This document shows, piece by piece, positions 1 to 12,800 of a stretch of DNA of 64,000 bases (its first letter is position 1; each line of letters begins with the position of its first letter). The notes beneath the pieces are model-generated. The model was not told the origin of the DNA. It ran no database searches and worked only from the letters and a program-made list of their open reading frames with translations. Origin of the DNA: Amphibalanus amphitrite (Eukaryota; Arthropoda; Thecostraca; Balanomorpha; Balanidae). The stretch is from the NCBI RefSeq assembly GCF_019059575.1, contig NW_024883490.1, positions 17,778-81,777 on the forward strand. Direction: 5' to 3'. The position numbers and the translations under genes are program-made.

Positions 1-1134
1 GAACTCCGAGCGGCCGGCTACTGGATTGTCGGCGGCCGTTCTGCTGTGAGCAGCCACATTCTGAGCTGCGTCACATGCAAGCGGCTACGAGGCAAGCCGC
101 AGGAGCAGAAGATGGCTGACCTGCCTCCAGAGCGTACCGAGCCTGCGGAGCCATTCACGCACTGTGCCGTGGACTGCTTCGGACCCTTCTATATCAAAGA
201 AAGAAGGAGCCAGGTCAAGCGGTGGGGTGTATTGTTTACATGCCTAGCGTCTCGTGCCATTCACTTGGAATCTGCAAACTCGATGTCAGCGGACTCATTC
301 TTGAACGCCTTCAAGCGCTTCACCAGCCGTAGAGGGTTAGTCAGGACATTGTTCTGTGATAACGGAACGAACTTCGTTGGCGGAAAGAACCTGTTGGAGG
401 AATCACTGAAGAAGGACGATCATACCTACATCAGAGGTGAACTGCTGAAATCGGAGTGCGACTGGTGCGAGTTTAACTTCAATCCGCCTCACGCCTCCTC
501 AATGGGCGGCGTTTGGGAGCGCATGATCCGCAGCGCGAGGACGGTTCTCACAGCTCTATTGACCACGCATGGCCACACGATGGACGACGAGCTGTTCCGG
601 ACGCTGCTCACCGAGGCCGAGGCAATCGTCAACAGCCGCCCACTAACATACGTGTCAAGCTCTCCAGACGAAACGCTTACGCCCCTCAGCCCCAATCAGT
701 TACTAACTCTCAAAGGTCGAGTAGCAACCCCCTATCCAGGGTCCTTCACCCCCGTAGACTTGTACGTCCGACAACGCTGGCGGCGGGTCCAGTTCCTGGC
801 GAACCAGTTCTGGACGAGGTGGAGGAGGGAGATCTTAACGACAGCGGCGATGCAAGAGCGCCAGAAATGGCAGCACCGGCGGCCTAACCTACGTCCGGGC
901 GACGTCGTCTCGGTGATGGACGACGCAGAGCCGCGGCCGCGCTGGCCGCTCGGTCGGGTTGTCAACGTGCACCCGGGCGCGGACGGCCTTGTCCGCAAGG
1001 TCTCGGTGCAGATCGGTGGAAGCTTGAAGATTCGGCCAGTGAGCCGGGTGATCCTCCTCATGCGGACTGATTCACAGCCAGAGCCCAGCTGTCTGCATAC
1101 CGAGAGTGATTCCCGGTCGAGGAGCCCTGAGTGA
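1..1134 (+). CDS. BEL/Pao retrotransposon integrase, C-terminal part of pol (enters from window edge)
   Basis: The frame is open from base 1 to the TGA at 1132-1134, about 377 codons, so the 5' part of the polyprotein lies outside the window. A C-x2-C pair (CVTC, residues 23-26) is the end of the integrase zinc-binding domain. The catalytic core follows with D58 (DCFGPF), D120 (DNGTNF) and E173 (GGVWERM), the D-D-E triad in BEL/Pao spacing. The C-terminal third (LRPGDVVSV and WPLGRVV, residues ~298-350) matches the domain that follows integrase in this family (DUF5641 type). No stop or frameshift is visible in this part, so the element may be young. It would insert retrotransposon cDNA into chromosomes. 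It is not part of the downstream host gene. Confidence 0.88.
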   Translation, partial: ELRAAGYWIVGGRSAVSSHILSCVTCKRLRGKPQEQKMADLPPERTEPAEPFTHCAVDCFGPFYIKERRSQVKRWGVLFTCLASRAIHLESANSMSADSFLNAFKRFTSRRGLVRTLFCDNGTNFVGGKNLLEESLKKDDHTYIRGELLKSECDWCEFNFNPPHASSMGGVWERMIRSARTVLTALLTTHGHTMDDELFRTLLTEAEAIVNSRPLTYVSSSPDETLTPLSPNQLLTLKGRVATPYPGSFTPVDLYVRQRWRRVQFLANQFWTRWRREILTTAAMQERQKWQHRRPNLRPGDVVSVMDDAEPRPRWPLGRVVNVHPGADGLVRKVSVQIGGSLKIRPVSRVILLMRTDSQPEPSCLHTESDSRSRSPE

Positions 1135-1240
1135 ATACTCGCGTGTGAGCGACGATAGCCGTCGTAGCAGAAGTGCCGTTTTTTGTTGTTGGATGTTCGT
1201 AGTGTGTTAAGGAATTTGCAACCTGCAAATTGGGGAGCCA

Positions 1241-1715
1241 TGTAGCGGCGCTGCTCCACCGCTGGTCAAGTGATATTTAGTGGTTGCGACTCACTGAAGT
1301 CGCGGCGTCAGCTGCGCGGCAGAGACGTATTTGCTTTTCACCGGCGGCGTGGTCGAGGACGCCATTTTCGCTTTGGCAGTCATCATGCCATGAACAGAGT
1401 TTGGCACCCGGCCAGATTCGGGACAGAGTATGTATGAATCAAAGAATATTGTCGTTTTGTTACCTATTTATCAGCTTATGTTGTTACCTATGGATACAAT
1501 CTGTGATATCGTTTCCATACATTGATTTCTCACGTTGATAACCGATTTACCTAATTTACCTATATTTCGGATGTTTTTCATGCTCATAAGTCACTTAGTG
1601 TTATGATTTATGTTCATATTTATGATGTGGGTTTCTTTCTGTGTGTTTCTCAGGTTTTCTACGTTACACCTCCGTTACACCTGTGTTACACCTCCGTTAC
1701 ACCTGTCACCTACGC
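1241..1715 (+). mobile_element. Putative 3' LTR of the BEL/Pao element (end uncertain)
   Basis: About 100 bp after the integrase stop a purine-rich tract (TGGGGAGCC, 1231-1239) is followed by TGTAGCGGCG at 1241, the layout of a polypurine tract and LTR start in BEL elements. The 3' boundary cannot be fixed because the 5' LTR is outside the window. A short tandem motif (TTACACCTCCG/TTACACCTGTG) lies at about 1662-1710. The start is better supported than the end. Confidence 0.4.
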
Positions 1716-2352
1716 AGTTACCTAATAGAATCTGAAAGCTAACAACCTGTTTACCTGCCAAAGCCGTATCAGGAATAGTCCAATACTTAGTAGAAGGAAT
1801 GAAGCTACCCTACAAAAATTACCGCATGTAAATCGGTAGAGCGTTCCCCGTCCTTTGACCTTGACCTTGACCTTGAAGGTCATGACCTAGTGACCTGGAA
1901 ATCGCCGTCAACCTGCAATAAAGAACGAGGAATCGAATGAGGGCCTTTTCATCAAAATCGGTTCACTGGTTCTTGAGTTATTGCGTTCGCCGTCCGAATA
2001 TCGAATTTTCAGTTTGATATTCGCGAATATCAATCTGCTGCTCAATTGATGGACGTTGATTTCGATGACCCTGAGCCTTGGATTTCGACATTTATGACGC
2101 AGTTTTGCTGCAGTACCACGTGAGAGCACGCGTCGTGTGTTGCTAGTGATGCGCACTTCAACTTTGACTTCAACTTATTCTCATCAAGGCCATCTATAGA
2201 ATTCTCATTCTGAGCGGACTCGCACAGAAAACGAGGGATCTTGATTTGGAGATTGAGATGGATCAGCATGGTAAGTTCGGTATAATAGCATCGACTCACT
2301 TTTCAAAAGTAAGTAGGTAGTACCTACTTACGTAATACGTATTCTTCCATTT
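1716..2352. other. Non-coding spacer with repeat fragments
   Basis: No gene seen. Bases 1770-1835 resemble 8865-8915 inside the intronic hAT (shared CTACCCTACAAAAATTACC), so both derive from one repeat. Bases 1840-1890 carry TTCCCCGTCCTTTGACC and further ACCTTGACCTTGA copies, the same motif as the large satellite at 35,878-48,546. The rest to 2352 is unique-looking AT-rich sequence. Confidence 0.5.
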
Positions 2353-2356
2353 TTAA

Positions 2357-2822
2357 AGTGACCATCCCACCTTAACATTAGTTTTGAGTTGAGATAGCCA
2401 AATTGGTGGCCATGGCCTTCAGTACCGGTTTGGGCACTCACAACAACATCGAAAAATGCTTTAATTTGGAGATATGGAATTTCAAACTTGCAGTTTTCGG
2501 ATTCTAAGGGGCGACTGCACCGGAATGCCCCCTTAGAATTTGTGATGTCAGCGGAGATCTAATGATTTTAAATGTTTAACTAAAACGTTTGGTAGCATGT
2601 TGTGGTATATGCTGTTTTAAGCGCAACAAGTGCCGCACTTTCAAATAGTCGCTAGGAACAGCAGAGATTCCAAAAAGTAAACAAAAGTAAAAGCCTAATA
2701 TCTTGAAATCCAGTGAATATTTTTCGGTGAAATTTGGTACATATTCATTTTTGATCTTTCCGAACCAAGGGACATCACTTCTATGCCAATTCATTGACTT
2801 TTTTGAAGGTGGGAGGGTTCCT
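2357..2822 (-). mobile_element. Short non-autonomous TTAA element (family M), copy 1
   Basis: It is flanked by TTAA at 2353-2356 and 2823-2826, with termini AGTGACCATCCCACCTT and AAGGTGGGAGGGTTCCT. It is 466 bp long and the reverse complement of the copies at 26580-27408, 33464-33934 and 61780-62245. TTAA targets and short inverted ends suggest mobilisation by a piggyBac-like transposase. No coding capacity. Confidence 0.85.
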
Positions 2823-2826
2823 TTAA

Positions 2827-3624
2827 TGCGCTAAATCCAGATATGATGATAAGGTAGGTGTCTCCAAAATATTAAAAAAGAAACATAACCAGACCTTACC
2901 TAACCTCAAAACTGACGCAATGATTTTGTCTAGGCATCCATGGGTAAGGAAGAAGCTTCAACAGTGGGAAATGGAAAGTACCATCATGTAGGTCGCCACG
3001 AGACAATTCTAATAGTATTTACCCAGTTTTAACCTTTGCCCCAGTGGGGGGGGGGGGGGGGCATTTGTTAGTTGTTACCACCCTGTCCAGTTTTTTGCGT
3101 GTGAATAAAAAACTGGTGCGAAGCGCCTCACTGCTTGGAGTAGCTTGTAGTTCATCATTTTTTGACAACATATGACATTTTTGACCCCAGGTTGAGGTCA
3201 TGTCTGCCTGCCAGGTCAGGAGGACCAATAAAAATATTTCAGAATCGCAATGATTTGGACTACTTGTGACAACAAAGGTGTCTTTGGCTGCTAGCCTGCC
3301 CTCTAGAAAGGTCATCAGAGATCATTTGAGGCTACAGTTTTTTCATATAAAGCTAGGATCTAAATGCTAGGTATAGGAGCACCTCCATTATTTTCCTGCT
3401 GCATTCTTGTTAGCAAACCATGTCATTGTCATTATTGAGAGATGTTTTATGGGTATTAATTCCATAAGGAATATTCAATTATTGGTGGTGATAACTCTGC
3501 AACTTTGTATTTTCTTGCTACATAACTTCTCCGTTTTGTGCTTTCATCTAGTCAACTCAATGTGAACTGACAAAGGACATTGGACCCTATTCCAGATCCA
3601 CCAGTGTCTGAACTACTGCCGCTC
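2827..3624. other. Non-coding sequence upstream of the PRDM9-like coding exons
   Basis: No protein exon recognised. A run of about 16 G lies at 3046-3061. A strong-looking splice acceptor (TTTGTGCTTTCATCTAG) ends at 3551, and every frame between it and 3570 carries a stop in the frame used downstream (TGA 3568-3570). This stretch may therefore be the 5' UTR part of the first coding exon, or a second acceptor may be used near 3575. No KRAB-like exon was found here. Confidence 0.45.
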
Positions 3625-3825
3625 ATGCGGGCTGCATCAATGTCACCAAAAGGACCAAAGTGGTCTCTGGAGGGCTCCGCTGACAGCGACGGGGAATGGG
3701 GTCCGTCACGGAGTGTGAGGAAGTCTCAGAGGCCGAGGAACTGCACTCCCATAGACAGTGGCTCTGAGAGCGACTTTCGGCCAGTTGTGAAAGAGGAGAT
3801 AAAGATTGAAGTCACTTCACCAAGG
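3625..3825 (+). CDS. PRDM9: PRDM9-like exon 1 (first recognised coding exon)
   Basis: ATG at 3625 is the first in-frame ATG after the in-frame TGA at 3568-3570, and the donor (AGG|GTACGT) ends the exon in phase 0 at 3825. The peptide starts MRAASMSPKGPKWS. It includes a serine/acidic stretch (GSADSDGEW), a basic patch (RKSQRPR) and a VKEEIKIEV tail that fits the SUMO acceptor pattern. The frame is open a further 54 bases upstream (from 3571), so a spliced upstream coding exon entering near 3576 is possible. I cannot decide between a true start and an internal exon. No domain is recognisable, which is usual for the segment between KRAB and SET. Confidence 0.6.
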
Positions 3826-6800
3826 GTACGTGTTCAAATACAAGGTGCTCACCTCTCATTGGTTTTTAGCTGCGAGGTTAATAAAAGGGAATGACAGCGC
3901 ATAATGTGTTCCAATTTGTATATCTGTGGAGGATAAACATCTTATGTTTCATTTAATATTGTTCGTCTGTTGATCCGGTCTAGGTTGAGCGGCCGTCGTC
4001 TCCCTCGGTGTCGGACGACGATCCTTTGTCGGACCACGCTCTGCATTCTTTAGTGAAGGAGGAAAAGTACCGACCTCGATCACCGTCACCGTCTGAGGAC
4101 TTCATCGGGTTTACTGAGGTGGACCGGGACAGGTTAGGGCATGATTCAGTGCTGTTGTTGAAATTTTAGTTGTTATTTGACATAGTAAACAATGACATAT
4201 TATCCTTGATGAATTCTAATAATATTTGCATTTGTCTGTTCTTTCAGTGCCTGTTTCATCTCCAATGCAAAAAGGAGTCTGTTACTTGGTTGTTCGTCTG
4301 CCATTCGAGACTCTACTGAAGGTAAGTTTATATATGTGAAGAGACTGTAAGCAATGGGTTTATCGTGATATCCTCGGTCTTACTTTTGTGCCCTTTTCAG
4401 AGAAAATGTAAGTTTTATTTTTATTTTTGGTTTCGTACTCTACAAAGTGATTGAATGGCATTATCGAACCATTCTTATGTTCAATTGCATGCACTCTATT
4501 GAACTGACGCGTTACCGAAATGCCACCGAATGATTTATTACCCTGTTGAATTTATTGCAGTTTTTGCTGAAGGAGTGTTCATCAAGAGTCAACGTCTCGT
4601 CATAAACTACCGAGATGTGGACGGTCTCGATGATAGTAACATATGTGAGTATTCTCTCGATTTTAGTCAGCTACCTTGTCCTCATCAACGGACGAATGTA
4701 CACGATAAGCACTCATATTGCAGACAAATTAAACCGAATACAGACGCATTGTTTCCGTCTAACGGAACCTTGAACGATTAAACCTTGGTCTGCTCTTCAT
4801 CAAATCGCTAATAATTTTTTCGCCCTTCTTTCTGACAGTTTGTGACGTGTGCTGCCGCGATTGGGACGGTGAATGTCCCGTCCATGGACCGCTCAAGATC
4901 ATACACGATACCAAGGTAAGACTGGTCCATACTGGTCTGATTCGTATTCTTTACACATGACTCCTCTCACATTTAGACATTAAATAATATGACCAATTGT
5001 GCCTGATGCCCTAGTGACGGAACGACATGAGCTTCATGTAAAAATGATCTATTTCTTTCACATTTACGTAATCCTCTTCCTCATAGCATGGATGAAGTAT
5101 TTACTCTAATCCATGCTCATAGTTATATTATTGCTTTGCTTCTGTCTTGTTAGCAGGTAATACTGTCATGGGTACGTGGTCAAGAACAGGTTCATGATCT
5201 ATATCCACAAAACATACGCGTCTGATTTACAAACAGGCTTAAGATAATCTCAATGCATTGATTGTATTGTCGACATTGCGCCCCACATGCGCTGAACATT
5301 CCAGGCACGACCCGGTATCGGAGATGTCGACAGGGACGTCAAGACTCTCCCGCCTTCTCTCAGCTCTGGTCCGTCGACAAATCCAGCGTCTGGCACCGGT
5401 AAGTTAATGAGGCAAGACAAATGGCGATACGTAACAACTGCTGCTGGACGTTTGATTTGATGCATCATTTGGTGATGGTTGCTTGTGTTGTATGATTTCA
5501 TGTCCCATGTATCAGTACATGTTGTGTCCATTTAGTTGAGGTGAAGGCTTGTATTTATTTGATTCCAGGAGTTTTGGCGGAGAAGGACATACCTGCGCGC
5601 CAAAGACTCGGTCCTTACGAGGGCACCTTGACCACCGAGCAGGGTCAGGCCCGAAGTCGAACAACCGGGTACAGATGGCAGGTCAGTTCAGTTGTTTTGT
5701 TTTGCAGGTAAAAAACGCATATTTTCACTTTAGACTTACTTCAACGATAAAAGCTATTAAAGGTAGATTATGACCTTTTCCCACTTTATTGGAGTTGGGA
5801 CCATTTTTTAGTAGAAGATGTATAGATATAATGAAAATTCATTGCATTTTGCCGAAAGCACAAAATTACCATGTTTTTTAAGTTGAAGTAGCTCAAGCGC
5901 TCCGCGCTTGGTAGTGATGGGTGAGCAAGTACTTGCAGGTTTAAGTAAAATCGGTGTGTAAAAATAAATCAATATTTGAAATTTTTAGTACCACTAAAAT
6001 TACTCAGTATGTCAAAAGATTCTTTTGATATATTGATGCAAATACATTACCTTTCTTAGAATACGAGTGGGTCGAAATACATGTGTACCGGATGACATAA
6101 ATTTCGTAGCTGCGTTCCATCTGATTTGAATGGCCACAATAACGCACGGCTATGGGAATAACGCGTCATTGTTTGAAACAAAAACGCCGCACACTGCGAC
6201 TTTTTGAAAGAGAAGGACACAGCATTTCAGTGGGTTTTGCAAGTACTGCAAATACTGCTTTTTTTGTAGAAATAAAAACAGCTTTCACATACGAAAATGT
6301 GCCAGAAATGTTTTTATCTTTTTAATAAACTGCGGTAAAAATAACATGAAGGTCGAATAATTTTTATTTAAGAAAAATGAAAGCTCATTATCTCCCTTTA
6401 GAAAACATCAGGGGCGCCGCCACGGATTTTTGACTGGGGGGGACGGACTGACCGACTGAAAACCCAAAAGTAGACATTCTTACCGTGGCTTTTTTCGGTC
6501 GGATGCATTCAACGTTTAAAGCAAATATGCCACTTTTAACATAGGGTTTTGAACTGAAGTAGCAGTTTTGTAGCTTGAGCTGAGACGAGAACAAATCAGG
6601 AGCTCTTATGACCCAACGATCGCCCTAGCCAAATATATCGGTATCGATTTTAGGTTTGAAGACTGACGTCATTCCCATAGATTACACTTTGTCATTCTCT
6701 TACCGAGGAATCCATTCCCTTACGGAAAAATGCTAGCCAATCAGCATTCAGCTGGTTTGAGTTACGTACTATGCTTGGTCAACGCGTGATCAGCTTCCGC

Positions 6801-9800
6801 TGCAATATAGGTAAGTAGCCTCTACGAAAGATGGAAAAGTGATGTAAAAATAAATATAAAATCCATTTGCAAATATTCATTATTGCCTGACCATTTTAAG
6901 TTTAAAAACTCATAAAACTGTGGCAAAACAACTGGTTTGAGGAAAGTAGTTTAGGTACATAGGTGTCGATTTCTACCGAGTTTGGGGTGCCCGGGCGCAG
7001 CAAATCCGCCGCCGCCCGAGCGGTGACCTTGACCCGCACGGTCTGTTGAGGCTCCAAAGCCAAGCCGGCCGAGCCGGCGGGGAATTTGGAGAGCTCGGGC
7101 ACCCCCGACTTGGCGGAAATGGACACCCATGTTTAGGTATTTCCTTAAAGTAATGGCTATAGACCGCATTCCCACCGAGTACCTACCTATACACATCTGA
7201 TGTCCGATTCAGTTTCACGGCAAAGCCTCGTGTTCTATCACGGTATAATTGCTGATGTATGCCACTAATATGATCGATAATGCATATTACATAGGTAATG
7301 CATATTGCATACCCGCGTGGGGGAGGGGGCGTTGTATAGTCACAAATATCTCTTTTTGGGTTGTGCACGAATCGGCGCGAAGCGCCGCGAAAATTGGCAA
7401 AAAAAAAACATTAGGCAAAACTGCTCCAAAATACGAATTTTGCAGCCCGTGTAACAAGCTTGATACCAGAAAACCTTAGGTCAGGAAAACCAAATCAAGT
7501 AGTCAAGTCGCCTCAAAGTTTTGTGGTCCTGTCAACCGTAGGTATAGCTTATTTCTTAGAAGCTGGAAATTTAGTGTAGCGTGACTGCAGAAGTGTGGGG
7601 TCGGAGCCGGAATCAGTCGGAGTTGACTGTTTTGACCAGTTTTGGCTAGAGTCGGAGTTGAAGTCTTCGAAAATGTTTGGATTTTGACTTCGAGGTCGGA
7701 ATGGATTGGTGTAAAGTCATGCTCTTGGCTAGTTAGACGAAATATATTAGGCCCGTGTTCGGCCAGTCGTGTTATACGACACACGTTGATCACGATATCA
7801 AAAATCGGCAGTTCCGCGATGACAGGTCGGAAAAGAGCTGGAGATTTTGTTGGCCGAGGTGGCAGGGGTCAGACCAATGCATCCAGCTTCCCTTTCTGCT
7901 CTACACAAGACGTGAATGAGTGAAAAGCCACGTTTATTGTGGACCTTATTTGAATACCTCTGAATCTGAATCTGAATCTGCATGTAGGCCCACACCCCAT
8001 ATACTGAGTACCTATCTAAACCTCCTGGACCCTCTCAGATTCGGCACCGGCCGTTCCATCTCTTCCATCCTCAGGACAGTCAAATCCTTCTCCTCCACGC
8101 CGCAACCCCTGCTCCAGGCTGGACGGACAACTCTATCCCATGCGGGAATGGCTCCACTGGAGCTATAGTCCTTTGCTGGGTGCAGTGAGTGCCAGTGGGC
8201 TGCAGGCTGCCTGTTCAATTGGTCGGGTTCATCCCAAGCGGCTCACTGGGGTGGCTGCCCCGACCAATGTCTCCCACTAATTCTTTCATACTTGCGGCTC
8301 TGAAATGGTCTCATTGGACCGAAGCGCCTAATCAAATTTCGAGTAGGATAACAACCAGTAAAACGCCTTTTGGGGCGACCAACGGAGCGAGCGAGAGGGT
8401 GGGGTGGGCCTTGCACGTGCGAAATTGCGAGGGGATACCTCCAACTAACTTGTGCACTGCACTCTGCTAACCGGTCCCTAACGATGTGCCAAATTTGAGC
8501 GCAATCGGCCCAGCCGTTCTCGAGATCTGGAAGCGGCACCCTGCACGTGCGCACGTGCAAAATGGGTCCCAACTGACTTTTGCACGGCACCCTACTAACC
8601 GGTCCCTAACCATGTATCAGATTTCAGTACAATCGGTTCAGCCGTTCTCGAGATCTGGAATCGACCCCTGCATGTGCGCACGTGCAGCAGCACCCCAACT
8701 GTGGCACATGGATATGCATTGCCTAGTGGGTATACCTACCTACATGCCAACTTTCAGCGCAATGGCGGCCCAGTAGTTGCCGAGATATTGAAATTGCTAC
8801 AACACTGACACCTCTTCGTTTTTCACGTGGCACGTGCATATGGGGTCACTCACATGCATCGGGAATAGTCCGATGCTCGTTAGCTACCCTACAAAAATTA
8901 CCGCATGTAAGTCGATCAAGTGGTTGCTGAGATATAAGCCTAGCAAAAGCGTGACCACGGCATACTCAGAAATTTCCGTTAACCTACGAACGACTATACG
9001 CTCGCTTCGCTCGCTCCGTAATGAGTTTGGGGGGGACGTCCCCCTTCCATTCTGTGAGTGGGGGGGACGCGTCCCCCCCGTCCCCCCCGGTGGCGGCGCC
9101 CATGGAAAACATGTTAGACCAATGTTAGCAACATGTAAATTTTATAATGTTTTCATTGCACATGCCATATTTTTACTTTGTTCTTTGATATGATGAACTA
9201 CGTTTTTGTTTGCTACCACAGATCAAGAAGGATAAGCGCGTGCATCACTCGGTGAATGCCGAAGACCCGAGCTGCAGCAACTGGCTCAGAAGGGTCAACT
9301 GTGCCCGCTCGGAGGAAGAACAAAACATAGTGGCCTTCCAGTACCGGGGCCAGGTATACTTCAGGTGCGTTGTTGTCTTGGAATCCACGGATCTATTCTT
9401 CCTAACTGCATTACGTATTTTATGCGCGGTTTGTCCTGTGGCCCCTATTTTTCTTTAATGGATTCGTCGAAGTTATTAATGACTGTGTAAGTGTTGTGAC
9501 TACACCAATCAAGCTTTCATCAATAATGCTATATTTATCTCCCTATGCAGGACGTCAAAGCCCGTTCCGCGGGGCTCTGAGCTGCTGGTGTACTACGCAG
9601 ACGACTCGGCCCGGGAACTGACCGTCCACTCGGAGACGTCTGAGAAGTCTGTGACTTCCTCTCCGGCCGGACCTTCATCTTCAGGTCAGTTCATCGTTTG
9701 CGGCTCCGAGAGCTATGGTGTCCATCGAAGTGACGCTGGTAATGCCATTTACCCTTCTGCCGACAGTAGACTGTTTTTTGCCCGGTTCGTTGAGAAGTTC

Positions 9801-12800
9801 TGCTACTTTGACGTATGCAGGCACGACGTTTATATGCCAACTTACATCGGCTCGGTTCGTAACTTGAACTGGCATTTCGGCTTGCGACCTAACCGGGTTA
9901 GGTCGTTCTATGCTAAAGCAGCTCGCATAATGCGACCTGCTTTGGCATGGAACGTTTTTTTAATGGCCTTTCTTCTTTCTGTGTATTCTTCAGGAATCAG
10001 TGGCTCGGTCCAATGTCCCCAATGCGGCTTCAGATGTTTGGGAAAACATTGTCTGGACGGACACGTGAAGAGAAGTCACGGTCATATGGGCAGGAACGGC
10101 AGCTTGAAGTGCGAGTGGTGTCAATACTCGACCGACAGGTCCGACTGTATGAAAAACCACCGCAGAACTCACACAGGGGAACGGCCATAGGCTGCTCCAT
10201 TTGCAAGGCACGGTTCTCTAGGCGGTCAGGTCTCACCGATCACATGCGGACCCACACTGGGGAGCGGCCATACGGCTGCTCTATCTGTACGGCCCGGTTC
10301 ACTGAACGGTCCACCCTCACCAGACACGTGCGAACCCACACTGGGGAGCGGCCATACGGCTGCTCTATCTGTACGGCACGGTACACCAAACCGTCCGCCC
10401 TCACTATACACATGCGGACTCACACTGGGGAGCGGCCGTATGGCTGCTCCATCTGCACTGCACGGTTCTCTGTTCGAGCAAGCCTAAACAACCACATGCG
10501 GATTCACACTAGGGAGCGGCCATACGGCTGCTCCATCTGCAAGGAACGGTTCACTGAACGGTCAAATCTCACCAGACACATGCGGACCCACACTGGGGAG
10601 CGGCCATACGGCTGCTCCATCTGCAAGGCACGATTTACTCTACGAGGAAGTCTCACCATGCACATTCGGACCCACACTGGGGAGCGGCCGCACGGGTGTT
10701 CACATTGCCAGGCTCGGTTCGCTAGGCGGGGAGATCTCAACAAACACATACGTACCCACACTGGGGAGCGGCCGTACGGCTGCTCCATCTGCAAGGCACG
10801 GTTCACTCGACGGTCACACCTCACCAGACACCTGCGAACCCACACTGGGGATCGGTCGTACGGGTGCTCCATCTGCCATGCACGGTTCACTCGACGGTCT
10901 TACCTCGATACGCACATGTTTTTCGATACGCACATGTGCAGCTGTTTTTTTTTTTCAAAGAACGCAATATGATTGGTGAACGCGTAATATCCTCCGCCAC
11001 CATCTTTAGTCCCAACGGAAGATACAATATAATTCTTCGTATACCTGTTATAAGTAAAAAATCATAAACATGTTTTTTAATCGGCATCATTTTTGTCATA
11101 AAATAATCATTAAACTGTAGCAAGAAAAAATATATATTTGGGAGTGGTATATATCCTTAAAGGACTGCTGAGGGGAACGATTTTACCTTTTAAAATGATT
11201 TTGAATAGTTGACGGCCGATGGGTAGGGAAGATTGGGGCAGATAGTGTCACGGGGCACATCCTGTCAGCAGGGTTTTCTCGAAAACTATCGAGCGCATTT
11301 ATGTTGTTGAAGTTAAAAGGTTTGTTTTTGCTTGACAAAGTCCGGTACTATCAATACAACAACGTGCCGGTGACCAGGCTGTAGTCACTGGCATACCTGT
11401 AACGTGTTCGTTTTTCGTGATGTCATCGTGTGAATTTGCCCTTTTTATGAGGTACCCAATCTCTTTAATTACTTAATTGTTTTGGGATATTGCGTAATAT
11501 TCAGGATCAGTCTAACGGAACAAGATTTCAATGTCTAAAACTATCAAATAGATGCAGTTTTTTTTTACTCCCGAAGAAGTTTACACCATGACGTCAGCAT
11601 TCTCTCGTAACGCCTCTTTACGTTTCGCAAAAGTCTCTTTGAAGTCTCGTGACGTCTCTTTACGTTTGCAACGGAAATCCAAACTTTTTGACAAGAACAA
11701 AACGCTAGTTCATGACTGTACAGGTAGCGCGATGGTGGCATTGAGTACCGTTTCGGGTAGTCTTGAATGTCAACATTTTTTTCTGAACATATTGTCCATA
11801 TTGTCGAAGTTTTCAATAAGAACCACAACATTTTTATTGACATCGAGTGGGGCACATCATGTTACTCAATCCGAAATCCAGCCCATCTGTTCAGCATTGT
11901 TGGAATTTATGCAAGCTGCTGCATTTTGAGGAGCTGCATCAAAAACCTGGGGGTGTTGAGCCATCCAGCATCCTTGCGTTTGGGGACATTACATTTCATA
12001 GGGTGTTGCGGCACCTATGCCTTTGTGGGCGTTCAATTTTCATCTGTGTCAGCCAACCGATCTTGTCCATTACGTGTTTATCGCCGTCGCAAGTTTATCG
12101 GCTGGTGACTGTTAATTCCACCACCGCTACTCGACGTCTCTTTACGTCGTGACCGCATGTCAGGCATCGGTCAGTACCTTCAGTGGCTCTCAAACTTCTT
12201 TGTCCAGATGCGGACGGCACAGCTGGCGCCCTAATCCTGCTTCACCGACAACTAACGCATCGCTACTATGGAAGCGATGCATGTCCTTCATTTTTTTTTT
12301 ATATTGAGTATCACACAGGATGAAATCATTTTTGCCTGATTTTTCATATTTGGCCAGGAACATTGTCGACATCGCTCTTCTCTCAATGTCTTTCACAGGT
12401 GTTGGTCGCACACTTCAGTGTCCCTACTGCGACGTCAGATGTCTGGGACAACAACATCTGGACGGACACGTGAAGATAAGACACGGTCACATCGGCAGGA
12501 ACGGGAGATTCAAGTGCGAGCGGTGTCAATACTCAACTGACAAGTCCGCCCGTATGAAACACCACCGCATGACTCACACGGGAGAGCGACCCCACTGCTG
12601 CTCTATCTGTACGGCACGGTTCGTTCAACGGGCACACCTAAACACACACATGCGGACCCACACGGGGGAGCGGCCGTTCGGCTGCTCCATTTGCCCGGCA
12701 CGGTTCGCTGACCTTTCATCGCGTATCGGACACATGCGTACCCACAGTGGGGAGAGGCCATACGGCTGCTCCATCTGCCCGGCACGGTTCACTGTTCGAT

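Noticed and set aside
2827-3624. Search for a KRAB or SSXRD exon upstream of the PRDM9-like exons
   Set aside because: No KRAB-like sequence is readable here. It may lie outside the window or be absent, so nothing is annotated.
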